64,000 bases of DNA from Microbotryum silenes-acaulis (taxonomy: Eukaryota > Basidiomycota > Microbotryomycetes > Microbotryales > Microbotryaceae), in NCBI GenBank assembly GCA_003665825.1, contig QPFY01000013.1:62001-126000 (forward strand), read 5' to 3'. A program made the position numbers and the translations under genes. Position 1 is the first letter of the stretch. Every line of letters begins with the position of its first letter. Shown in pieces: positions 35,820 through 45,145 of the stretch. A model generated the notes under the pieces. It was not told the DNA's origin, searched no databases, and saw nothing but the letters and a program-made list of their open reading frames with translations.

Positions 35820-36041
35820 TCACGACCCTTTATTTGCGGATTTGTTGTAGATGAATCCACCAGCCAAGACTAGGGTGGCCCCACCAAATAGAGCAGGGTT
35901 TGAGCGAACGTCCTGCAGGAGCTTGTTGGCCATTTCAAAGCAACGACGAAGTTGCATAGGGGCCTCATCCCCGACGACCAGTTCACATAGACGCAACAGT
36001 TTTGGGAGCTTGGGCACGAGTCGTCGACCACACCGCACCAA
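35820..36041 (-). pseudogene. Second Pif1/Helitron helicase fragment
   Basis: A 73-residue frame contains VVGDEAPMQLRRCFEMANKL followed by LLQDVRSNPALFGGATLVLAGG. This matches the DEAPM...LLRD...LFGG...FAG region also seen at 86-796, but the two copies are diverged in sequence. It ends shortly after the FAGG block. The DEAPM and LFGG landmarks are clear; everything else of the helicase is absent. It sits directly beside the truncated hAT-like end, which suggests a graveyard of nested elements. Confidence 0.55.
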
Positions 36042-36265
36042 GTTGCCGGATGTGATGTTTAATCACATTAAAAGCATTGCCTGTCGCCTCCCCGTTCAGT
36101 AGCCCGGGTCACCCAGTAGCTGAGCTCTCGGAAAGGTGGTGAAAGAAAGTAGCAAAGAACACCTTACAGCTTTGCATAGTGAACACATACACACATGTCG
36201 CAGTCTCGTCTCTCATACAGCCATTCTCGTCGTCCCATGCCTCGCGGGGGTCGAGCTCCCCCTCA

Positions 36266-36866
36266 TTACTTCTTGAGCGCTTTCCGTCCTTCCTCCGTCT
36301 CATCCGCCGAGGAACGCACTTGCAAACCAAGCAAAACATGATCGTCAGTAGTCCGTTTTCCATCACCGATGTCCTTCCCACGGCGTAAAGGACTGACTGA
36401 TGGTCAGTTTGCCGTGACTGATCGCCTGCGTCGCGATCGTCTTCTCCAAGCTGGTGTGATGGGATGATGTATTCTTCTGTGCTCGATCATATATCAAAGA
36501 CTATGAGCCGATCGACCCGCCATCGTGCGAAGATGAATTGGTGGAAAACGTACTCGATGAACGATCGCCTGCGCCACGAGCGACTGCTTCTTCGGAGGAA
36601 TCGTTCGAGCTGTACAGACCAACCCATACACCTCACAAAGCTCAGCTCAACATACCAACAGCTATACTCATCGCAACCAGAATCCTCAACGTCCCCCCTC
36701 CCTCGCCCGTCAAAGCCCCGATCATCTGACCCTTCCTCCTCGTCATTGAACATCCTCCGGGGCGTGCAAACGCACCACCTTTCTTCGGGTCCTTGTTCTG
36801 CAACTTCTTCTGCGTCGTCTTGGTCTTGGGTTTGGCCGGCGCTTTGGTCTTGAAGCCTTGTGCCAT
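36266..36866 (-). CDS. UPF0390/DUF2462 family small basic protein
   Basis: Four exons (36866-36776, 36609-36554, 36476-36398, 36318-36266) join in frame to a 92-residue protein; introns are 166, 77 and 79 bp with GT-AG ends. The N-terminus MAQGFKTKAPAKPKTKTTQK, then KDPKKGARTIPPKKQSLVAQA, and the C-terminal ISHGKLTIM followed by an acidic/lysine tail match the DUF2462 family (human C19orf53 type). The family is small, highly basic and probably nucleolar. The internal exons are short, which is why no long frame is visible. Its role is not established; it sits tail-to-head with cullin-1 on the same strand. Confidence 0.82.
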
Positions 36867-37253
36867 AGCGCTGTGGCGGGACGTGGGTGATGGGAGGAGA
36901 GGGAGCGCGCCGTGCGAACGATCGGCGTGCTTCGCAAGACATGAGTGCATCAGCGGCAGTCAGCGGCCAAGTTCGCTCGTACGGACCCTCGCTCTGCTCG
37001 GTCATTGGGAATTAAATAGAATTCGTAGTTGTTGCATTTGCGATGAGAAAGAAACGAAAGAGACAAAAAAAAAACGGGACAAGGAACATGAACAGAAAGG
37101 GAAAAACTAAAGAGGAAGCACAACGGGAGTGGTCTAGCCTGGCACCATGGAGAGGGAAGGCGGGCAGCAGCGATTGGGGAGGAATGGATCCAACATCGAG
37201 CACGAGTCGTCGATACAGAGCGAACAAAGAAAAAGACCACCTCGAGTCTCCGA

Positions 37254-40200
37254 TCAAGCGAGGTACTTGTACAGATCCCTCTGCCCGTCAACGCGCTCGA
37301 GGTACTCTTTGTCGATCAAGACGTCGATCGCCTTCTTCACGTCGCCGAGCTTGGGCTTGAACCGGGTCTGCAGCTGCGCGAGCGTCTCGTTGATCAACTG
37401 CTGGTGCTTCATCTCCTTGCGTGACTTCATCACTCGCACGATCGTCGCCTGGATCAGCATCTTGCGGTCATCGTCGACGTGTTTCATCACGTCCGCGCTC
37501 TCCGTTCTCTGCTCGGCCTTGATCGGCGCGTTGAGGTTCACGCGGATCTTTTTCGACTTGAAGCCCAGGTTCAGCTCGTACATGTCGTCCTTGAGGTCAA
37601 CAACGCGTTGCTTGACGAGCAGCTGTAGCACCGGCTTGAGCGCCTCGTCCTCCATCCCTGTTCCTAGCTTGAGGTCCTCGTACGACAACGAGTCGCCGGA
37701 GGTGTTGAACTGGAGCAGCACGACGGTCTGGAACATGGACGTGACGAAAAAGTACTTCTGCCCCGTGTACAGTGTTCGCAGTCTAAGAGCAAACATTCCA
37801 TGAGTTCAGCTTCGATCTTACCGAGCATCAGCAGACTCCGCTCGGCCCGACTCACTCATTTCGGCAGTGTTGCCACAGCCACGTCAACTTTCGACCGCTG
37901 TGCTTGCTCATGTAGTACCCGGTGAAACGATCGTAGACCTGCTGCAGCTCCGTCGGAAGCTTCACGCCAGTCGACGCCGCACCCAGAGGCCACGAAGAAG
38001 TGCCCAAGATGGAAACCTCAAAGTCAACTGTGAGCGTATAACTCGCTCTGCCTTCAGCATCGTGCAATATGGACCACTAATTTCAGAAAATTTGTTCGAC
38101 GCTCACCTCCCAATTCCGACGCATCATGGGTCTGTGACATCTTGTCCTTGAACTGGGCGTTCAGATCCTTGTTCAGGGCCATGTCCTGGAACATCCGTGT
38201 CAACTTGCTCGTGTATTCAAACCCGCAAGCGTCCTTGAGCCGGGTGATCATGCTGGATTCGGCGTCGTCCGAGGCCGAAGTCGCTCGGATCAGTCGGTTC
38301 GACAGCATCTTGGTGTAGAACTTTTGGAAAACGTCCTTGTCTTCGATGTATTTGAAGACCGTCATCTGAGACCGAAGAACGGATGCGCGGGAGTCAGTAC
38401 GGTCCGTCCTCCTACGTGCAGGCGCCCAAACCTCCAAGGTTACTACTAACTGTCTCTGTCAAGGACTTTTCGAGATCGTCATCTTCGCTCGCCTTGTTAC
38501 TCTTCTTCAACAAGCCATCAGCATGCTTGGCCAGCAATTCAGGACTCTTGTTCGCATTCGAGCAAGCCTTGTTGCGATTCACGAACTCGCGGCACGCACG
38601 ATCCAACGAGCCAACGAAGCCTTGGTCGCCTTTGAACGCCTTTTGGACGAGCTCGGCGTTGTTTGAGTGAACGGAGAGCAAGGCCTCGACGTAGGCTTTC
38701 GGTTCAACACCCTCAGCGGATTCACCGACGACCTTCTCGACGCTAGCAAGACCGGCCTTCTTGACGTGCTGCTCGAAGCGTTCGCGCAGAGGGTCGAGTC
38801 CGTTGGGAATGCGCGAAAGGAGGAGGTACATGCGCTTGAGGTCGCCTTCCTGTTCTTGATCGAGGAGCTGTGAGCGACAAAAACCGTTTCACGAGTCAGT
38901 GACCGAAACCTGTGTTTTGAAATGTCGACTCACACGTTGGAACTCTTCCTGCATCTTCCCTGCGTGGTTCTTGACGAGCACCTCTTCGCATTTCGACACG
39001 AGCTATGAATTCCCCCAAGACGTCAGTTTCTACCTCGTCAAACCAAATAGACGGGACCCCAAACTCACCCCTTTCCTTGTCGAAGCATGCAAGTATAGAT
39101 CAACCCTGTTCTCCTCCTCGGCGAGCCTCATCTCGGCTTTCTTCATGTATTCGGTGACCGAGTTGGCGCCGATGTACTGCTCCGACTCAGAGGTGTAGTA
39201 CAGGTCTGTTGCGGCGAGGAACGGCCTCTCGAACGCGTCTTGGTACACCTCGAGATTTTGTTTGTTGGTGTCGCCCTCGTCCATGCCCAATGCGACTGTG
39301 TGTGACCGAGTGAGCATCAGCAGCTAGTTCGCATCTTCAGGCCTGCGCGGCATTCGTTTGACGACACCAGTCGCCGAAACGTACCCAATGAATCAACGAC
39401 CTTCTTTACCAAGTCGGTCTGAATCGTCTCGCCGTTCCTCTGCTTCTCGATCAACTTGCTGACCGCGTTGGACAGCTTGTGATTGTCCTGCACATGGGCG
39501 TAGAAATGGTCGCGCCACTGCACGAGCGCGAGGATGTAGACCTGGTACACGTTCTTCCTCCCTTCGTCCTTTTCCCGCTTGACCCAGTGACGATTCAGGT
39601 ACGTGAAGAGACGGTTGACGTAGGACGCTCCGGTGGTGTAACGATCCCATTCACGGGTGTAGTAGACGAGTAGCGGTTCGTCGGTGAGCGGTTCGGCGGC
39701 GGCGCTGACTTGCTTGAGGTGCGAGACAAAGTATCGGTTCAGGTGCTTGTACAGATCGGATCCCATCAAGTTCGCTCCACCTGTCACGGACATAGTCAAA
39801 ACTGGGTGAGGAGGACGTAGGGCACTGCGTATGCACGAGTTACGAAGGGATAGACTGACTCCTTCCTCCACCTGTGCCGATACCGATCGTCTCGTTGACG
39901 CCACCCGAATTCATGCGGCTACTGGTACAATAGTTGTACGACACCGTGTAGAGCTGCGTTTTGGATGGAATTGGAATGCCGAATTAGCGACGCCGCGGCG
40001 TGATCAGATCCGAGTTCCTTGCGCCGGACGAGATCAAAGGGAGGGAGGGAACTCTGGCCAGCGCGCCGGAGGGGAATGGTGGCGTTGGACTCACGTTCAT
40101 GTACTGAGGGTAACTCATGCCTTCGGAGAGCCTCGTCATGATTTGGTCTGTGTAGAACGAGGGAGAGCGAATGAGCACCTGCGATGATCGAGGCTCGAGG

Positions 40201-40492
40201 CGGCACCGGCGGGGAAACGGGGGAGCCAGATCGGAATAGGAGACTGACCGACACCCTTCTCGAGCACCTGCCATGTTGCGTTGAGGTCTGAGCGCACACA
40301 AAGGTGATGGGAGTGAGTATGGGATGCAGTGTGCGTGTTGTAGGCCTGTGTTGGGGCTTGGCTGGGGTGGGCACTGACCACGCGAGTCGGGGATCGCACT
40401 TGCAGCCGGCGCCACTGAGAGAGTCCGAGTAATGAAGGAGGTGGTCAGATTACATCGATCGTTTGCTACAGCTCACACCATCCGAACTGACT
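37254..40492 (-). CDS. CUL1: Cullin-1 (CDC53-type SCF scaffold)
   Basis: Eleven frame-consistent exons plus a single start nucleotide give 763 residues, typical for cullin-1: 40414-40379, 40287-40249, 40147-40095, 39953-39860, 39780-39385, 39295-39069, 39002-38934, 38867-38451, 38365-38107, 38027-37856 and 37782-37254. The N-terminal TWQVLEKGV...IMTRL and YNYCTSSRM match the Skp1/F-box-binding end of CUL1. The middle has [29 protein letters not shown] begins the cullin homology domain. The C-terminal winged helix carries IVRVMKSRK, the neddylation lysine context, and ends in YKYLA. It scaffolds SCF ubiquitin ligases, binding Rbx1 at the C-terminal domain. The ATG appears split by a 77-bp intron (A at 40492, TG at 40414-40413). 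Confidence 0.95.
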
Positions 40493-41138
40493 GATGAGGT
40501 AGGGGGTCGACGCTAGCCCGCGACGAAGAAGATGAGGCAAGAGCGCGAGCACGGGAACGAGCACGGAGCTTCGACTTGACGCGCTGCGCTTGGCGCGTCT
40601 GGGCGGAAATCGAGCTTGGTTCAACTGGCCCAGATGTCAATACGAGAACTCGAAGGCGTAACATTTGGTTTGCACATAATTTTTTAGTACCTTGGGTTTC
40701 ATATTTAGGGGTCCACTGGAAATATGATTTGTTTGCTCAGCGTGGCCCGACCTCACCGTCAAGGTGCCGTCGGCAAGGCGAATTTGCCCGATACTAGCCG
40801 CCCCGCCTGTGGGGTGATGGGATACTCAGAAGCGAGATGTTCGGCGGGTGATTTTCTTCGCGACTAGAACGAGGGACTATTATGGCCAGTCCGCTTGTTA
40901 TGCTTCGCTTCCGACCCTCGCGTCTGAGAGCCTCGCCAGTGCCGATCCGCGACCAGGTTGGCCAACCGCCAACCAGTCAGGGGGCGGGCGCGAGGTTGGT
41001 CAACCTGATAGCGCAGCCCCACGCGAGCCGCCGCCGAGGCTACCCGACCACTGAGTCTGCACTGCAAGTGCCTTCATCGCTTTCCCACTCCCTTTTACCT
41101 CTTTCATCTACTCAAGTCATCGCATAGCCCAAGGGAAC
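40493..41138. promoter_or_regulatory. Divergent intergenic region, CUL1 upstream
   Basis: These 646 bp lie between the split CUL1 start and the next forward gene. The first exon and 5' UTR of CUL1 extend into the left part. The tract CTTTCATCTACTCAAGTCATC lies just before 41139. No coding sequence is seen. Confidence 0.45.
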
Positions 41139-41700
41139 ATGACGAACCCCTCTCTCCACCCACTCACATCATCCTTCTTCACCTGCGCCAACGGCTCCAC
41201 TCCCTCATGGAACCCCTCCCCCTCAGCCACCCCAGGCGCCGCCCGCCAATGCGCCACGACGCTCGCCGTCGCCACCGTCGGAGGCATGCTTTCGGGAGGC
41301 ACCACGACGGCAGGTGCGAACAGTATCCTCTTCAGTCCGGCTTCGGGCCCGGCGCCTTATCAAGTACCCGTGTTCTTCGTCGGCGCGGCTATCGGTGGAG
41401 CGACGGCGATCAAGGTGCGAAAAAAGTGTTCTGGACGGGCCGAATTGGCGAATGACTGGGCTGACGGTTCGATAGCTTCTTTGACAGCCCGCTTTCCTCA
41501 ACTCGCCTCATTGTCAAGATGCATTCTGTCGTACGCCGGACAAACCCTAACTCTGTCCTGAATGACAGAAAGGCTACCGCTCTCCGCATTTCTACGCCTG
41601 CAATGGATCCACCACCGCTTTGGACCTCACTCCCTCCTCCAGGTTCATACTACGCGGCATATTGGCTCCCTCCGGAGTCTTGGCCAACTCGATCTCCTGA
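41139..41700 (+). CDS. Small hypothetical protein with hydrophobic segments
   Basis: Two exons (41139-41414 and 41569-41700) with a 154-bp GT-AG intron give 135 residues in frame. The first exon has a Thr/Ser/Pro-rich N-terminus and two hydrophobic, glycine-rich stretches, about CATTLAVATVGGMLSGG and YQVPVFFVGAAIGGATAI, that could be membrane helices. The second exon reads KGYRSPHFYACNGSTTALDL. No family is recognised. The proposed second exon overlaps, on the opposite strand, the end of the well-supported reverse gene by 109 bp; either the overlap is real at convergent 3' ends or the true last exon lies elsewhere. The first exon alone is the more reliable part. Confidence 0.4.
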
Positions 41701-44342
41701 TCGAGCACCCGCGAAGCGAAAGCAGAGAGATACGACTGCCGATTATCGCTGAGCCAATGCAGCAATTGATCGAGATGCACGAGGTGCAAGATCCAGCGAA
41801 AGCGCTCGCTATCGGACTTGTCGAAACGGATGCCTTCGGCTAGCATAACCTCTTGATAAGGTCGGATCACGAAGTCGGATACGTGTTCCGAATGGGTAGA
41901 TGACGAAACGACGAGCCATGCCAACGCATACAGTGGGTCGACTCGACGCAGAATGGCACCTTCTTCGCCGAGGGTGTGAACACTCAGCTTCACCACTGGT
42001 CGTGCGACGGCCTCCGAAACGGCGACCGTCTCTTCTCTGAAGAAAACAGTGTGAAGGGTAAAGTTGACGCACGTGTCGACGAGGTACGGCAAAGGCTCTT
42101 GCCAAGATTCGATCAAGTCAAGAATCTCATTGATCCTTCGTTCGACCGAGGCGAAGTCGTACGTGTAAAATTTCCGAGGGATAGGAAGGCCCATGGAGTC
42201 TCGATTCCTAAGGACCGAAGTCGGCTCCAGTTCTTCCCCGTCCTCGAAGGCCATATCTTGGTGATGCTCGATGCTCGCTTTCATCAGCAAAGGATAATCC
42301 TCCCTCCTGAGAGGACGCGATTCATACACGTTCTGTTTGATCCGTGCGGCGTGCTTATGGGCGAGATATTGGCTGATGAGGGCGATGCGATCGGTCCAGT
42401 GCTTGCTGTGCCGCTTCTTCGAATATCGGTTGAGAGGGGTCCAAGTGATGGGAGGTATGTCGGGCCTGGTTGAAGAGCAGTCACGCAACTCACAAATTCA
42501 ATACAACCCAAAGACCACATATAGTAAATCAAGCTAGACGAAGCGAGCCCGCGACGAACTCACCGAGGGTCGAGCGGTGGCTTCGTTGGCCGAGGTGCAG
42601 GATCGCCGAAGGGTTGCGAGGTCATTGACGTCGGCTGGGGAGGTCGAGCTTGGCCAAGCAGTTGATCCTCGTAGATCTCGTCGTAGGCGACCTGCTGATC
42701 TGATTCTAAGTCGGTGGATTCAAAGCGCCTTTTCTTATAGGTCGTCGGTTCGTGGTGGTCCCGGCACAGGAACCTGAATCTGTTCGATTCGGCGCGACAC
42801 TCTAGCCCATCGCCATATTTGACGATGTTGCCTTGCCGGTCATGGATCTCGACAACGAGAGTACTGGATTTGAATAAAAGGCTCAGCTACAACGGCCACG
42901 GTAGAATTTTAGAGAGCAGGAGGATCCGTTCAAGACTGACCAGACATGTCTGTGCTGTACAGTCGTCGAGCCTAGTTTCTGCAAGATCAACGGTTTGAGT
43001 CGATATGGCGCTTTCCCGGAATGTTGACCCCACGCTTGTTTTTTGTTCCCTTGATGGAGGGAATAGCCATATTCAAGGTTGTGCGGATACTGTAGGGCAA
43101 TGAATGATCAATGTTCAGGACAAGGCCTAACGATCTGAGTGATCTTGAAATGTCCCAAAGGAAAACCCACAAGCTTTGCCTTCGCGGCAACTTCGTCATA
43201 GCAGTAAGCGGGCCGGCGCTGCGGCGGCAGATTCGGAGAATCTGGATCTTGTTCTTTGACGAAGAACTTGGCGACATAGTCTTGCTGCCCTAAGTGATTG
43301 GGAAAGAAAGGTAGCCGGGTCAGAGTGCGAGCCGGCAGACTACCACCGAACACTATCAGGAGGGCGAGGAGACTTACACTTGGGAGAATCAGTGCCAAAG
43401 ACTTGTGCCGGTAGCGACGTAAAGACGACGTGCAGTGATGCCGCATACTTGCATTCGCGAACGGTCAATTCGGGTCGATCGATGTCCTCTACTTTGAAAG
43501 GTTCCTCCACTTCTTTTGGATTCACGACCCAGATCTTCAACTCCGAGCCAAAGACGTTCGAGTCGTCTGCCCGCGGCCTCGAAAAGACATTAGATCACGA
43601 CGAACCAAAAACAAAGCTCAGCTTACCACCGGTCCAATTCATCTGCACGGGATTTTTCACTCCTTTTTGCAATGGGCCGAGCTTGAAGGCAAACTCGAAA
43701 CCGGGCTCTGACAAATCAGCTTCAGTCCGCTGACCGAATGATAGCGAAGCCGCCTTAGCCATGAAAGAATTGAAATCGGGGCGGATCTTCGGGGTCCGAG
43801 CAGGAGTGGGCACTTGATGATCTTGCACATGTTTGAGTAGATTTTCGGCCTTCAGCGTCGAGTACGCCTTCTTCCAGTCTTCCCATGCTTGCGCTTCCTC
43901 GGTTGTGGGGGCTGGGGCCAGTGTGGAGGTGCTAGCAACAGGTGCTGGTGCCACGCTGAAATTGTTAAGCACGTCGGGTAAGTTGAAGTTGAGGTTGGTA
44001 TAATTCGACACGGCTGGTTTGAGACTTGGATCCTTTTGAAAAAAGAGCTGGGTCTGAGGAATGCCAGCAGGAAACTGTGTCGAGCTAACTGCTACGATCG
44101 TTATCACGTCCGGGGAGGGTTAGCTCGATTGAATGCCACATGGTGCCTCATTATCTGCACGACCCACCGTTCAAGCCAAAGTTCATCATCTCTTCATCCA
44201 GATTGGGGTTGCAACCCAGCGTATTGCTCGATGCAAAAGTGTTGAATTCCCGCTCCAGGTCGGCGAGGTCGCGCTGCCACGAATCATCGTCGGCGGCGAA
44301 CGCGGGATGTGGGGCGGACGGTCCTCCGTTGGGCAAGCTCAT
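41592..44342 (-). CDS. Hypothetical 768-residue protein, seven exons
   Basis: Exons 44342-44168, 44088-43627, 43566-43378, 43289-43132, 43089-42941, 42863-42564 and 42465-41592 join without frame breaks; all introns are GT-AG and short (42-98 bp). The N-terminus is MSLPNGGPSAPHPAFAADDD, followed by Pro/Ala-rich and Phe/Leu-rich linkers. A beta-rich middle has LKIWVVNPKEVEEPFKVEDI, then FKITQIV and TLVVEIHDRQGNIVKYGDGL. A Lys/Arg-rich stretch YKKRRFESTD may be a nuclear signal. The C-terminal 290 residues look globular and helical (ERRINEILDLIESWQEPLPY, LLHWLSDNRQSYL). I do not recognise the family; an immunoglobulin-like DNA-binding regulator is only a guess. The junction of exons 1 and 2 could shift by four bases. 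The left-hand copia begins 412 bp upstream of the start. Confidence 0.75.
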
Positions 44343-44753
44343 TTGACGACACGAGTGCCCTGCGAGGTGATTGGTGGATCTCTTTTCCTGAGAGAGGAAG
44401 CAAACGATGACGGAAAGGGGCGGAACAGAGATGTTGGACGGCTAAAAGGTGCGAAGGTGCAGGAAACGGGACCGTCACGGTGGGGGTTACTCGCTTCGGT
44501 TCAGCCGCGCGCCGGCCTCCGGCGCTGCGATCTAGACCGATTACGGGTCCCAGTCCCCTTCACTGACTGACGATGACGAAGAAGCCGAAAGCCCCTGTAG
44601 CTCTCGACTTTCCCGAATCCGTTCCTTTAACCGCTCAAGCAGGAAGGATCGGATTGAGCACAGGTCTAATGAGATTAAATGAATCAAAAGAATGCTCGTG
44701 GCTAAACCGCTAAAGATCGAAGCTACCGGGGTAGCCACGCTCGGACGGCCTAC
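44343..44753. promoter_or_regulatory. Upstream region of the 768-residue hypothetical gene
   Basis: This is the presumed promoter, ending exactly where the left copia LTR begins. The five bases before the LTR (CCTAC) do not match those after the 3' LTR (GCCCC), so no target duplication exists here. Confidence 0.5.
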
Positions 44754-44956
44754 TGTCAGAGTGTATATTGCTGTTTCATCCCACTTGTCTTCCTGATTAT
44801 GAATAGTTACTAGTTGTTGATATTAGTCGCCTCGCGCGGCTCGTGCCTGCCTCGCGCGCGCTCCCTTAGCGCTTCTCTTCTTTCTCCAACTATCTTTACT
44901 ATCATCTTCGGCTCTCGTACTTACGTATCTCGTGCCTCGGCTTCAGGTTCCCAAAA
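44754..44956 (+). repeat. copia-2 left copy, 5' LTR
   Basis: 203 bp, starting TGTCAGAGTGTATATTGCTG; its first base is also the outer edge of the inverted-duplication arm. Confidence 0.9.
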
Positions 44957-44968
44957 GGTTATGAGCCC
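44957..44968 (+). other. copia-2 primer-binding site of half-tRNA type
   Basis: GGTTATGAGCCC is complementary to GGGCTCATAACC, the anticodon stem-loop of initiator methionine tRNA. This is the Drosophila copia / Ty5 style of priming, in which a tRNA cleaved in the anticodon loop is the primer. Confidence 0.7.
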
Positions 44969-45145
44969 AACGAACCTACCAGCGGCGGGCGACCCCGACG
45001 ATCACGGTGACATGGCATCTACGCCTCCTCTACCACCGTCATCAACGTCGCCTCCGCTACCTCCGTCACGCTCACCAAAGAGCAATTCGACGAGCTGATT
45101 AGGAACCAGCGCCTCGCACCCGCACAGGACGACGACGCACTCTCC

